Shown here one piece after another: positions 26,901 through 34,928 of a stretch of 47,932 nucleotides of DNA (the first letter of the stretch is position 1; each line of letters opens with the position of its first letter). The DNA comes from an uncultured Cytophagales bacterium. Its GTDB lineage: Bacteria; Bacteroidota; Bacteroidia; Cytophagales; Cyclobacteriaceae. Position numbers and translations under genes: made by a program. The DNA is taken from NCBI GenBank assembly GCA_913057175.1, contig CAJXNP010000029.1, positions 1-47,932 of the forward strand. The letters are read 5' to 3'. The notes below the pieces were generated by a model that saw nothing but the letters and a program-made list of their open reading frames with translations, had not been told where the DNA came from and ran no database searches.

Positions 26901-26921
26901 AACAATTAAGATTTTTTTCAT
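23907..26921 (-). CDS. AsmA-family (TamB/YhdP-like) protein with charged coiled-coil tail
   Basis: The 1004-residue protein begins with a signal-anchor helix (KKILIVLISIVILIVAAAAI), followed by a long beta-rich AsmA/DUF748-like body: NPTVKLADFGIVGKDRF near the start and LKVEGSIGLDQSLDYKIKT-type strands near 880. AsmA-family proteins form bridge-like grooves between the inner and outer membranes and are tied to lipid transport and envelope integrity. The unusual part is the last 85 residues (about 920-1004), an almost uninterrupted K/E/A coiled coil ending NNLFKKKKN. ATG start. It is a single gene with its own promoter-like -7 box and terminator. Confidence 0.85.
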   Translation of the reverse strand: MKKILIVLISIVILIVAAAAILPAIFKDDIKKGIDEALAESINANVYFDADKFGLTLFKNFPNPTVKLADFGIVGKDRFIRDTLVSVDEFNITIDLFSLFGDKPTVKSLNLDGANINVIVLEDGTANYDIAMPTEDTVVEEETSENNMEIGIDSWQLTNSKISYKDLTLPFDLILTGVNHEGSGDFTLDVFDMDTETSIDKVKTSFDGITYLNGQHLTADVILNMDLANMKFTFQDNQVYLNDFPLSFDGYFAMPGDDMEMDINFKSENTSIKSIYSLVPAAFTEGYEDIEASGNLSFSGFVKGIMNDTSMPAYNVSLQASDGMIHYPDLPTSLTNINMDMLVDCKDGNIDNTIIDIKQFHMDFGKNPIDMKLLIKNLVNYDMNADIKASLNLGELSTMFPMEGVDMKGLYKIDLTASGVYDSIKQIIPTFSGNMSLENGFIKYAEFPKALENLNFTSSLACATGKMEDFKLDVPNFSMKMGEDQFTAKLAFNNLIDYTWDLTANGTIDLAVINEYYPIEGMSYTGKLLADISTKGKYSDVEAEKYDRLPTSGKAELTDFVYKSVDMPTDFIISKSAVAFNPEKVDIQALDARAGSSDFNVKGYVTNYMDYVFKENALLTGKMSLVSERLDLNEWMTGDETEEVVEDTVPMEVMEVPKNVDFEFASNIKKIYYDNLQLNDASGKIIVRDGVVNMNDLGFALFNGRIVMNGTYDTRDLSKPAFDYVLSVKDLSIPKSFTAFEMVKAFAPFANSMDGNFNTDLKMSGLLGQDMMPDLSTVSADGLIKIAQAAVKNSKLVSGINSLTKSNLATENFSIKDVIMSAEVKNGRARVKPFDLKLGDHLAKVEGSIGLDQSLDYKIKTNIETGAAGQAVNAFISNQVGKNIGSTNADITFKIGGNFFDPKISIASIDYGEGEVKAAAEQKVEEEVEKVKVEAEKKVEEKKQEVQKEAEKIAEEQKEKANEEAEKLKKEAEEKLGEEAGEVVDKSKEEAEKIINNLFKKKKN

Positions 26922-26943
26922 GGCAAAACTTAAATTTAGAACA

Positions 26944-26951
26944 CAAAATTA
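26944..26951 (-). promoter_or_regulatory. -7 element of the AsmA-like gene
   Basis: The minus strand reads TAATTTTG, an exact TAnnTTTG match, 22 bp from the ATG. No -33 box could be identified. Confidence 0.4.
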
Positions 26952-27030
26952 TGCTTCTCACCATGATAAAACGGATGAATTTTCAGGATAATATCACATA
27001 CAACTAATCTTTTAGCGAAAAGAAAGGAAG

Positions 27031-28416
27031 CTATTTAAGACCGTATTTGTCAATTAAATAGACCAAAGATGCCATGGATGCACAACCCAATTCCAGCTCT
27101 CTGTGATCGACAATTTCGAAAACATCTTTTGCAGTATGGTGCATATCAAAATACCGCTGATCACTTGGATATAGGCCTATTAATGGAACATCCTGATTTT
27201 TAAGAGGTCCGATATCTGCTCCACCATATCCCTTTTTGAAATAGAAGAGATTGTATGGTTGAAAAAGTTGACCCCACGATTGAATATTTAGGATGGCATC
27301 CGGTGTAGCATCGATTGAAAATCCTAATGGAAGAAAACCACCACTGTCTGACTCAAGAGCAGCTATATGTTTTTCTTCATTTTCTGCGGCCAATCTTGCA
27401 TACTCTTTTCCTCCGGCAAGACCATTTTCTTCATTAATAAACATGACTACACGAAGGGATCGTTTTGGCTGATAGTTCTTCTTTAATAATCGCATTGTTT
27501 CCAGTGAATGAATCATTCCAGCCCCATCATCATGTGCTCCCTCTGCAAGGTCCCAGCTGTCCAGATGTCCACCGAAAACGATGTATTCGTCGGGATATTC
27601 GCTTCCTGTTATCTGACCAACCACATTATAGGATTCCACATCTCCCAGCATTTCGCAATTCGTACGAAAATAGAATTCGAGTCCAGGATCTTGTTGAAGT
27701 TCTTTGCTTAATATTTCAGCATCGTTGGTTGAGATGGCGATGGCGGGGATTTTAGGAACGTTTAATCCATATTGCGTCGCGCCTGTGTGTGGGAAATCAT
27801 CCATAGATGTTCCCAGCGATCGTACGATAAAACCGATCGCCCCGATCTTGCCTGCCTCGGTAGGCCCCTTGTGACGGTTGATGCCGGCGTTTCCGTACAT
27901 CGTGCCTGTAGAAAGGAGTGAAAGGTCCATGGGGCAGTTAATGAAAACAATTTTGCCTTTTGCCTCTTCTCCACGCTGCTGCAGATCTTCCAGGGAACTG
28001 AATTCTACGACTTTTCCCCTAACACCTTTTTTTCCTGTGCCAACGGAATTGCCAAGAGCAGTTACATTCACCTTTGTTTTGCCTGAATTGGAAATGATTT
28101 TGGCGGATTCTTTTTCCCCTCTTACCCACTTTGGAACCATAACCGGTTGTAACCACACAGAATCCAGTTCATAGGATTCCATCAGCGACTTGGTCCACAA
28201 AATGGCTTTTTGTGCGTTATCCGATCCGGAGAGTCTCGGTCCGATTTCTTTACACAGGTATCGCAAGTTTTCGTAGCTTTCCCCATTTGTCAATGCGTCG
28301 GTAAATAACTTTTTGATCATTACCGAATCCTCCGATTGTGCGATAGATTTTTGATAATAAATAAAAGTTGAAATCAGGGTGATAAGGGTAAATAAGTGGA
28401 TTTTGTTGTTTTTCAT
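27031..28416 (-). CDS. Secreted M28-family zinc aminopeptidase with PA domain
   Basis: The protein of about 461 residues (ATG 28416 preferred to the TTG at 28425) has a signal peptide ending near SIAQ, then a PA insert (about 120-245), then the M28 co-catalytic zinc site: H in GGHLDSWD, bridging D in AHDDGAG, EE in FINEENG, D in LESDSGG and H in DMHHTAKD. It should remove N-terminal residues from peptides outside the cytoplasm. It is preceded on the same strand, with about 10 bp between, by a small exported protein gene, so the two are probably co-transcribed. Confidence 0.9.
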   Translation of the reverse strand: MKNNKIHLFTLITLISTFIYYQKSIAQSEDSVMIKKLFTDALTNGESYENLRYLCKEIGPRLSGSDNAQKAILWTKSLMESYELDSVWLQPVMVPKWVRGEKESAKIISNSGKTKVNVTALGNSVGTGKKGVRGKVVEFSSLEDLQQRGEEAKGKIVFINCPMDLSLLSTGTMYGNAGINRHKGPTEAGKIGAIGFIVRSLGTSMDDFPHTGATQYGLNVPKIPAIAISTNDAEILSKELQQDPGLEFYFRTNCEMLGDVESYNVVGQITGSEYPDEYIVFGGHLDSWDLAEGAHDDGAGMIHSLETMRLLKKNYQPKRSLRVVMFINEENGLAGGKEYARLAAENEEKHIAALESDSGGFLPLGFSIDATPDAILNIQSWGQLFQPYNLFYFKKGYGGADIGPLKNQDVPLIGLYPSDQRYFDMHHTAKDVFEIVDHRELELGCASMASLVYLIDKYGLK

Positions 28417-28425
28417 TTTATTCAA

Positions 28426-28860
28426 TTATTCAATTAAGTAAGCATCATTTAACATGTACATAAGATGGTCGGGGTCATCGTAATTAAGCTTGAGTTTTCC
28501 TTTAATAGTTATTTTGTCTGATGTGAAATCTATTTCTTCTTTTGAATAAACCTCAATAACAGTTTCGGGACCGGCTGCCCCACAAAAGAAGCACATGTTG
28601 AAAGGGTAAGCGGAGAGGACAAAGTATTTATGACCTGTCAGTTCCTTGAGAGGAACGATATAGCCACTAAGATGAATTTCCGTATTGTCAATGGCTTTTA
28701 CTTTTTCTCCAAATTCCGGATATTCCACTTCGTATTTTTGGGTTTTGTCAGGTTTGATCTTGATCTCAACATCCGATAGGGTTTTCCAGTAATTGCTGCT
28801 CTGAGAGAAAACAGTGATTGAGATAAATAATAAAAAATAAGTAAGGCTAAAATTCTTCAA
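28426..28860 (-). CDS. Small exported protein, DUF3299-like, with a Cys motif
   Basis: The 144-residue protein has a signal peptide ending about residue 19 (ITVFS|QSSN). The mature part has IHLSGYIVPLKEL and SAYPFNMCFFCGAAGPETVIEV. The first resembles the DUF3299 start; the second holds a CFFC pair followed by GAAGPE, recalling metal- or haem-binding exported proteins, but no ligand can be assigned. It sits between a thioredoxin-fold gene (6 bp upstream) and an M28 peptidase on the same strand. The Cys pair and the redox neighbour make a disulphide relation conceivable (inference). Confidence 0.6.
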   Translation of the reverse strand: MKNFSLTYFLLFISITVFSQSSNYWKTLSDVEIKIKPDKTQKYEVEYPEFGEKVKAIDNTEIHLSGYIVPLKELTGHKYFVLSAYPFNMCFFCGAAGPETVIEVYSKEEIDFTSDKITIKGKLKLNYDDPDHLMYMLNDAYLIE

Positions 28861-28866
28861 ATCGAT

Positions 28867-29424
28867 TCAGTTCTTCCATTTAATGTTACAACCCATACTT
28901 GGTTTTTGGTTGATGGTGACTGGTTGTTGAGCGATGATGTCATCCAATGCCTGGCGCAGATCTTTTCCTGTTACGGAAATGTTATTGCCTGGTCGCGAAT
29001 CATCCAGCTGCCCCCTGTATGCACATGCCAGGTTCTTATCAAAGATGTAAAAGTCCGGCGTGCATGCTGCATCATACGATCGGGCAACTTCCTGTGTTTC
29101 GTCAAAGAGGTATGGAAATGGGTAATGAAGCTTTTCAGCAACAATTTTCATTTGTTCTGGCCCATCCTCCGGATAACTCTCAATATCGTTTGAGCTGATT
29201 GCGACAAATCCAACACCTTTGCCCTGATATTCATTGGCAATTTTGATTAATTCACTATTTACATGCTTGACAAACGGACAATGGTTGCAAATAAACATCA
29301 CAACGGTTGCTTTAGATCCTCTTAAATTCTGGAGTCCTAGTACTTTATTGGATTTTGTATCTAATAAAGAAAAATCAGGCGCCAAAGTACCAAGTTGCAT
29401 CATGTTCGAGAGTGTAGCAGCCAT
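28867..29424 (-). CDS. Thioredoxin-fold peroxiredoxin-like (AhpC/TSA) protein
   Basis: The protein of 185 residues starts at ATG 29424; the frame is open to 29502 but the longer start would overlap the SprT-like gene. It has a redoxin fold: APDFSLLDTKSNKVLGLQNL, then VVMFICNHCPFVKHV with a CxxC (CNHC), then GVGFVAISSNDIESYPEDGP, and ACTPDFYIFDKN with the cis-Pro. This is the widespread 'thioredoxin family protein' of about 185-200 residues that resembles ResA/TlpA without an anchor. No signal peptide is seen, so it is probably cytosolic. A -7 box TAATTTTG lies 24 bp upstream of the start. Confidence 0.87.
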   Translation of the reverse strand: MAATLSNMMQLGTLAPDFSLLDTKSNKVLGLQNLRGSKATVVMFICNHCPFVKHVNSELIKIANEYQGKGVGFVAISSNDIESYPEDGPEQMKIVAEKLHYPFPYLFDETQEVARSYDAACTPDFYIFDKNLACAYRGQLDDSRPGNNISVTGKDLRQALDDIIAQQPVTINQKPSMGCNIKWKN

Positions 29425-29447
29425 AAGTTGATTTTTTTGATTTAGTG

Positions 29448-29455
29448 CAAAATTA
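29448..29455 (-). promoter_or_regulatory. -7 element of the thioredoxin-fold gene
   Basis: The minus strand reads TAATTTTG, an exact TAnnTTTG match. It supports the ATG at 29424 over the upstream in-frame start. No -33 box is evident. Confidence 0.4.
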
Positions 29456-29479
29456 GTTGTTAACACATGGACATTCAAT

Positions 29480-30109
29480 TTAATCCTTTTCCACTTTTGC
29501 AATTCTGGGGATCAGGTACCTTCTTCCGCTTGCAATGTGATGACATAATACACGTGTTCTCCTGCTTTCAAGTTTTTTGAATGTGTTCCCTTTAAAGGAA
29601 AAAATATCGCCGTTTTCCAGCTCATCCAGAATAATCACATCTGAAAATCCATCATCATACTTTCTCAGGGCTTTCACCAGATGCATATCAGAATGCGTGC
29701 TGGCTTTCGGGTTTTTCATGTGTTTGATCAATACCTTCAGCACATCTTCCGGAAAAATTAAAGCTGAAAGCATGGGCGAAAGGATGTTTTGAAATTCCTT
29801 TTTCCATTCTTTTCCATGGGGTAATACTTTTCTCCCATATTTTTCCGTAGTAGTCAGATGGGCAAACTCATGCAAATATGTGATAAGAAAATTGTACAAA
29901 TTTAGATTATAATTAACCGTAATCGTGTGTTCCTTTCGGTACGGATCGTACTTATAGTCGCCCAGCTTGGTTTGCCTGTTTCTGGATATCTTAAAATGAA
30001 AAGGGTTTTTTACCCAAAGATCATAGCAATAATGCACAGCATCAGTCGGCACATATTTTTGCAGAACAGTAAAAAATTTCTGCCTGGAAGATTCCGATAA
30101 TTTGATCAT
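29480..30109 (-). CDS. SprT-like zinc metalloprotease-fold protein
   Basis: The 209-residue protein has the zincin motif HEFAHLTTTEKYGRKVLPHG (HExxH with a downstream third ligand His) after FLITYL, matching the SprT-like family. The family includes SprT of E. coli and the human protease Spartan, which cleaves DNA-protein crosslinks. The bacterial role is not settled. Cytosolic, no signal peptide. Its ATG overlaps the der stop by 4 bp (ATGA), so it is translationally coupled to der. Confidence 0.85.
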   Translation of the reverse strand: MIKLSESSRQKFFTVLQKYVPTDAVHYCYDLWVKNPFHFKISRNRQTKLGDYKYDPYRKEHTITVNYNLNLYNFLITYLHEFAHLTTTEKYGRKVLPHGKEWKKEFQNILSPMLSALIFPEDVLKVLIKHMKNPKASTHSDMHLVKALRKYDDGFSDVIILDELENGDIFSFKGNTFKKLESRRTRVLCHHIASGRRYLIPRIAKVEKD

Positions 30110-31410
30110 TTATTCCTGAAAACAACTTTTATAGGAACGCCTTTGAAGTCAAAATGTTCACGCAATTTATTCTCCAAATAACGCTTGTAAGGCTCTTTGA
30201 TGTATTTGGGATGATTACAAAAAAAGGCAAAAGTTGGTGTTTTGGTTGGAAGCTGGGTGATGTATTTGATCTTGATAAATTTCCCCCGATGTGCTGGCGG
30301 CTTGTACCGGTCAATTTCTGCCAGCATTTTATCGTTTAGCTCGGAAGTAGGAACTTTTTTGTACCGGTTTTCATATATCTCCATCGCAGTTTCAATGGCT
30401 TTGAAAACACGTTGTTTTTTAAGAACCGAAGTAAACAATATTGGAGCATAGCCTAACGGACCTAATTTTTCAAGGATCGAATCTTTATAAGCATCGGCTG
30501 TTTTCGTATCCTTTTCGATCAGGTCCCATTTGTTTACCATGATCATCAATCCTTTTCTGTATTTATTTGCTAATGAAACGAGGTTCATGTCTTGCGATTC
30601 CAATCCGTTTTCCGCATCGATCATGATGATCGCCACGTCACAATCCTGAAGAGCCTTGATCGATCTTACAACAGAGTAGAACTCAATATCTTCATGGACT
30701 TTGGATTTTTTGCGAACCCCGGCCGTATCGATCAGAACAAAGTCTTTCCCAAATAGGTTGTACCGATTATTGATTGCATCGCGGGTGGTGCCGGCGATGT
30801 CTGTTACGATACTTCTTTCCGTTCCCAGTAACACATTTAAAAAGGAACTTTTTCCCACATTTGGGCGACCCATGATAGCTATTTTAGGTAAATCTTTTTC
30901 GGGGTCTTCTATGTCTTCCTCAAAATGTTCTACTACCTTATCAAGCAATTCTCCGGTGCCACTTCCATTAATTGAAGAAACGGCAAGGATTTCATCAAAA
31001 CCAAGGGAATAGAACTCACCAGTTAGAAATGTACGTTGCGAATTGTCTGCTTTGTTGGCTATGACATATATTGGTTTTTTGACCGTTCTCAATACGTTGG
31101 CGAAATCTTTGTCAAGATCGTGAAGCCCCTCCGAAACATCCACCATGAACAAGACAACATTCGCTTCATCCAATGCTGAAACGACCTGTTTCCTGATCGC
31201 ACCTTCGAATACATCGTCCGAACCATGTACATATCCTCCAGTATCGATGACGGTAAAATGTTTTCCATTCCATTCAGCAAAGCCATAGTGGCGATCGCGG
31301 GTCACTCCGCTTTCATTGTCCATTATTGCTTTTCTTTCTTCAACCAGACGGTTAAATAATGTTGATTTGCCCACATTTGGCCTGCCCACGATGGCTACGA
31401 TGTTTCCCAT
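30106..31410 (-). CDS. der: Ribosome biogenesis GTPase Der (EngA)
   Basis: Der has two tandem GTPase domains and acts in 50S subunit assembly. With the ATG at 31410 (the frame is open to 31431) the protein has 434 residues: first P-loop GRPNVGKST (about 8-16) with DTGG and NKAD, second P-loop GRPNVGKSS (about 180-188) with DTAG and NKWD, then the KH-like C-terminal domain (KIKYITQLPTKTPTFAFFCN). All G-motifs are intact. It forms an operon with the SprT-like gene, and a -7 box TATTTTTG lies 18 bp upstream. Confidence 0.97.
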   Translation of the reverse strand: MGNIVAIVGRPNVGKSTLFNRLVEERKAIMDNESGVTRDRHYGFAEWNGKHFTVIDTGGYVHGSDDVFEGAIRKQVVSALDEANVVLFMVDVSEGLHDLDKDFANVLRTVKKPIYVIANKADNSQRTFLTGEFYSLGFDEILAVSSINGSGTGELLDKVVEHFEEDIEDPEKDLPKIAIMGRPNVGKSSFLNVLLGTERSIVTDIAGTTRDAINNRYNLFGKDFVLIDTAGVRKKSKVHEDIEFYSVVRSIKALQDCDVAIIMIDAENGLESQDMNLVSLANKYRKGLMIMVNKWDLIEKDTKTADAYKDSILEKLGPLGYAPILFTSVLKKQRVFKAIETAMEIYENRYKKVPTSELNDKMLAEIDRYKPPAHRGKFIKIKYITQLPTKTPTFAFFCNHPKYIKEPYKRYLENKLREHFDFKGVPIKVVFRNK

Positions 31411-31428
31411 TGATTTGTTATTGAGGTG

Positions 31429-31436
31429 CAAAAATA
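31429..31436 (-). promoter_or_regulatory. -7 element of der
   Basis: The minus strand reads TATTTTTG, an exact TAnnTTTG match, 18 bp before the ATG at 31410. Confidence 0.4.
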
Positions 31437-31533
31437 AAGAATATTGGATATTATGTTACTAAGTTGCTGATTGATTGAGTTGGGTATTTGGAAATTGGGC
31501 ATTTGGTATTGAAAAATTGGTGATCGGTTTTCA

Positions 31534-31570
31534 GTAATCAGTACTCGGTTTGATTACGTTCACTGATTAC
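31534..31570. repeat. Inverted repeat between der and the MtfA-like gene
   Basis: GTAATCAGT (31534-31542) and ACTGATTAC (31562-31570), 9 bp each with a 19-nt spacer, within a stretch of repeated ATTTGG/ATTGGG words. There is no T-run, so it is more likely an intergenic repeat than a terminator. Confidence 0.35.
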
Positions 31571-31608
31571 TATTTCACTGTTTGCTCTGCGTCATGTCCT
31601 CTGCAACT

Positions 31609-32433
31609 TTACACTTTTCTCGGACTGTGCTTCAATAATATCGGATCTTGTTTGAGGAGTTGTGTCAAAATGGAGTACTGTTCAGGATATTTTTCTTTAT
31701 ACTCTTCAGGCTTTTCAAAGAAGTTTTCAATAGCCACAGCAAAAAATTCTTCACGGTTAACACCACCGTATTTTCTGAAAAAGCTGGTATCACCATTGTT
31801 AATGATCTCCATGGTTTTTTCGGCTTCCTTTCTCCACATTCTCAATAATTTGCGATTGAGAAAGCCAAATTCACCATTGTTGATTTCATTTTCCAATCTT
31901 AATGCGTGAGCCATTTCATGAAGGCCAAGGTTTTTTCCATCCTCTCCATTCATATATCCTCGAGCGAAACTTTTCCATGAAAGGACGATAATTCCTCCGT
32001 ACATATTCACTTCCCCCTCATGATATCGTCGAAAGATCCGATTGTAGTAATCGTCAGTGTGAATAAGGATTTTTGAAAAGTGCCTCAGGTAAACTTGCGG
32101 AAGGCCAAATGTCAACTGGATGGCGCTGGCTGCAACAATGGCTTTGACCTCATCCAATACAACATCAAAATCCCTAGGGATAAACTTTTTCAGATCGATG
32201 AATAACTGAACCCTTTTTTCAAAAACTTTTTTATGTGTTGGATGAAGTCCATTGTAATATGGGAAATATTCTTCCAGCGCTTTTTTATATTCTGGTTTGA
32301 TAGGTTTGATCAAAACATATTTGGCAGCAGGCTCACCAAAAAAATACCTGAACAGATCGAGGGCGATTGAGCTAATGTTTATGAGAATCATCAGGACCAC
32401 AAGGGCCAAAAGAAAAAATGCAATGGCGTTCAA
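31609..32433 (-). CDS. MtfA-like (M90) zinc-dependent peptidase
   Basis: The 274-residue protein has an N-terminal membrane helix (FFLLALVVLMILINISSIAL), then the M90 core: QLTFGLPQVYLRHFSKILIH, VLSWKSFARGYMNGEDGKN, and the zinc motif GLHEMAHALRLEN (HExxH). The later EEFFAVAIENFFEKPEEYKE holds the third ligand Glu. E. coli MtfA binds the repressor Mlc and links glucose uptake to regulation. Homologues in Bacteroidota are membrane-attached like this one, and their role is unclear. Stand-alone gene. ATG start. Confidence 0.85.
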   Translation of the reverse strand: MNAIAFFLLALVVLMILINISSIALDLFRYFFGEPAAKYVLIKPIKPEYKKALEEYFPYYNGLHPTHKKVFEKRVQLFIDLKKFIPRDFDVVLDEVKAIVAASAIQLTFGLPQVYLRHFSKILIHTDDYYNRIFRRYHEGEVNMYGGIIVLSWKSFARGYMNGEDGKNLGLHEMAHALRLENEINNGEFGFLNRKLLRMWRKEAEKTMEIINNGDTSFFRKYGGVNREEFFAVAIENFFEKPEEYKEKYPEQYSILTQLLKQDPILLKHSPRKV

Positions 32434-32609
32434 AGCAAAAAATTAAAATTTGATTTCTAAAAAGTTTTCAAATATAGTGATTTCTATTTTTAGCGGAACA
32501 ACTGGTAGGTAGGTGTATAAATTAATTTATCCGATAATTTTGACATAAAAGTGAATCAAATTTTTCTCTAAGGAGTAAAATGAAAGGGTTTTAAATATAA
32601 AAATCAAAA

Positions 32610-32644
32610 TTTTAGCACATTACCGATCATATTTTTTATTTTTG
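32610..32644 (+). promoter_or_regulatory. Promoter of the aminotransferase operon
   Basis: TTTAG (32610-32614) and TATTTTTG (32637-32644) with a 22-nt spacer: an exact -7 and a one-mismatch -33. The leader is about 80 nt and begins with a GC-rich TTTGCGCCGCAAA palindrome. The 299-bp gap upstream holds nothing else recognisable. Confidence 0.45.
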
Positions 32645-32732
32645 CGCCGCAAAAAACGGGGAACACCCAACAAGTATATTAAAATAGTTTATCAGCATAT
32701 TAATTTATTAAAATTTCAAAACAATCAGATCT

Positions 32733-33932
32733 ATGGAAAATAACCTTTCTAACAGGATCAATGCGCTCGAGGAATCTGCTACCATTGCAATGGCGCAGAA
32801 AGCCCGCGAACTGAAAGCGCAAGGAATCGATGTAATTAGCTTAAGTCTGGGAGAGCCGGACTTCAAAACACCTGAACACATTCAAAAGGCTGCCAAGGAC
32901 GCCATTGATTCAGGTAAATTTTTTGCCTACCCACCCGTACCAGGATATCCGGAATTGCGAAAGGGCATTGCTGATAAGCTCAAGAAGGAAAATAATCTGG
33001 ATTGCACACCGGACAATATTGTTGTTTCTAACGGAGCAAAACACTCCATCGCCAATATCTTCATGGCCCTGATCAACCCAGGTGATGAAGTTATCGTCTA
33101 CGCTCCGTATTGGGTTTCTTATGTGGAGTTGATCAAGTTGGCAGAAGGTGTACCGGTGGTCATTGGTGGAACACTCGAACAGGATTTTAAAGCTCCTGTT
33201 GAGGAATTGAAAAAAGCAATCACGCCAAAAACCAAAGCAATCATCTTTTCATCGCCTTCTAATCCAACAGGTTCGGTGTTCACAAAATCGGAACTGCAGG
33301 AAATTGCAGATGAAGTTTTGAAGCATGAAAATGTTTATGTGATTTCTGATGAGATCTATGAATACATCAATTTCATAGGTGAACATGTGAGTATCGGATC
33401 TTTACCTGGTATGTTTGAAAGAACCATTGTCGTAAATGGATTTTCAAAGGGATATGCCATGACCGGATGGAGGGTTGGTTATATCTGTGCGCCTTTGTGG
33501 ATGGCCAAAGCATGCAACAAAATGCAGGGACAGTTTACCTCAGGTGTGAATTCCATTGCACAAAGGGCTGCGATTGAAGCCATTACAGGCGACCAGAAAC
33601 CAACTCGAAAAATGGCAGAAACCTACAAAAAAAGAAGGCAACTCGTGTTGGAAGGATTGAGTGAGATCCCTGGGATCAAAGCTAATCAGCCGGGCGGCGC
33701 ATTTTATTTCTTTCCTGACATCAGTGCATTCTTCGGTAAGTCTGATGGGGAAACGACCATCAATGACGCCAGCGATCTGGCCCTTTACATTCTTAACAAG
33801 GCGCATGTTTCAGTAGTTACGGGTGAAGCATTCGGAGCGCCTGAATGTATCAGGATCTCCTATGCGGCTTCTGATGACCAGTTGAAAGAAGCATTGAAAA
33901 GATTGAAGGAAACCTTAGGAAAACTTAAATAA
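32733..33932 (+). CDS. Pyridoxal-phosphate aminotransferase, aspartate aminotransferase type (class I)
   Basis: The 399-residue fold-type I aminotransferase has the marks ISLSLGEPDFKTPEHI, FAYPPVPGYPELRKGIA, SSPSNPTGSVF (Asn that contacts PLP), SDEIYEYI (Asp for the pyridine N and Tyr) and the PLP-lysine motif VVNGFSKGYAMTGWRVGY (Lys about residue 239). The C-terminal ECIRISYAAS provides the substrate-carboxylate Arg. It is most like AspC/AspAT subgroup Ib, which transfers amino groups between aspartate and 2-oxoglutarate, and some members also use prephenate. It leads a tight operon; the next gene starts 3 bp later. ATG start. Confidence 0.92.
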   Translation: MENNLSNRINALEESATIAMAQKARELKAQGIDVISLSLGEPDFKTPEHIQKAAKDAIDSGKFFAYPPVPGYPELRKGIADKLKKENNLDCTPDNIVVSNGAKHSIANIFMALINPGDEVIVYAPYWVSYVELIKLAEGVPVVIGGTLEQDFKAPVEELKKAITPKTKAIIFSSPSNPTGSVFTKSELQEIADEVLKHENVYVISDEIYEYINFIGEHVSIGSLPGMFERTIVVNGFSKGYAMTGWRVGYICAPLWMAKACNKMQGQFTSGVNSIAQRAAIEAITGDQKPTRKMAETYKKRRQLVLEGLSEIPGIKANQPGGAFYFFPDISAFFGKSDGETTINDASDLALYILNKAHVSVVTGEAFGAPECIRISYAASDDQLKEALKRLKETLGKLK

Positions 33933-33935
33933 GGG

Positions 33936-34928
33936 ATGAATAAAAGGCTTCAGGCAGTATTCAATGATTTTTATGACCTGAACATCATGGTCATAGGGGA
34001 TGTAATGATCGATTCGTACATCTGGGGAAAAGTCAATCGAATATCGCCTGAAGCCCCTGTTCCAATTGTCGATATTTTCAGTAATGAGTATCGTCTCGGG
34101 GGTGCCGCCAACGTCGCCCGGAATATTCATTCACTGGGAGCAACACCCATTCTTTGTTCGGTTGTTGGTAACGATATTGAAGGAAAAATAGTGATCGATT
34201 TACTCCAGGATGAGGATATTTCATCACAGGGAATCGTATTGAGCAGCGACCGGCAGACTACTGTAAAAAGAAGGATCTTATCCGGTTCACAGCAATTGCT
34301 TCGGGTGGATAAGGAGGATAAGCACGATCTGACAGAAAAGGAGAAAAAGGAACTCTTCAGAAGGGTCGAAGGATTGGTCATGCAAGTTGATGCCGTGGTC
34401 TTTGAGGATTATGACAAAGGGGTGATTGATTCGGAATTGATTGGTTTTGTCACCGAAAAAGCCAATTCCAGGAATATTCCTGTAATTGTTGATCCGAAGA
34501 AAAAGAATTTTCATTTGTACAAGAACGCAACTCTTTTTAAACCAAATTTTAAAGAAATCAAGGAAGGCTTAAACGTAGATATCTCGCTTGATAATTTTGA
34601 GGTTTTTAGCAAAACCATCAACCAATTTATCAGGGACATGACGATAGAAGGTGTTCTGCTTACCCTGTCAGAAAAAGGTGTTTACATTGATTTAAAAGGA
34701 GAACAGCATCATGTACCTGCTCATGTTCGAAATATTTCCGATGTTTCCGGGGCAGGGGATACGGTTGTCGGGGTTGCTGCGATGTGCCTTGCGCTTGACC
34801 TGCCGACGAGAATTGTGGCTGAACTATCAAACCTTGCCGGTGGAATTGTTTGCGAATATGTAGGTGTTGTTCCAATTAACAAGGAACAGTTGATGGAAGA
34901 AGCAGAAAAATATGGTATTTTCAAGTAA
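33936..34928 (+). CDS. PfkB-family kinase, RfaE/HldE kinase-domain type (heptose-7-phosphate kinase-like)
   Basis: The 330-residue ribokinase-like protein matches the kinase half of HldE (RfaE1): DVMIDSYIWGKVNRISPEAP, RLGGAANVARNIHSLGATP, VVFEDYDKGVIDSELI, VDPKKKNFHLYKNATLFKPN, and the catalytic ISDVSGAGDTVVG (Asp of the anion hole GAGD). This enzyme phosphorylates D-glycero-D-manno-heptose 7-phosphate toward ADP-heptose for lipopolysaccharide core; the nucleotidyltransferase half is absent and would be a separate gene. Sugar specificity is inferred. It abuts the downstream TrkH-like gene with no gap. Confidence 0.85.
   Translation: MNKRLQAVFNDFYDLNIMVIGDVMIDSYIWGKVNRISPEAPVPIVDIFSNEYRLGGAANVARNIHSLGATPILCSVVGNDIEGKIVIDLLQDEDISSQGIVLSSDRQTTVKRRILSGSQQLLRVDKEDKHDLTEKEKKELFRRVEGLVMQVDAVVFEDYDKGVIDSELIGFVTEKANSRNIPVIVDPKKKNFHLYKNATLFKPNFKEIKEGLNVDISLDNFEVFSKTINQFIRDMTIEGVLLTLSEKGVYIDLKGEQHHVPAHVRNISDVSGAGDTVVGVAAMCLALDLPTRIVAELSNLAGGIVCEYVGVVPINKEQLMEEAEKYGIFK

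Noticed and set aside
31432-31608. Small gene between der and the MtfA-like gene
   Set aside because: Only low-complexity repeated words and an inverted repeat; no convincing start, ribosome site or codon pattern.
32637-32660. GC palindrome TTTGCGCCGCAAA as a regulator site
   Set aside because: It starts within the -7 box and continues into the leader; similar sequences are common at Bacteroidota start sites, so no special operator is claimed.
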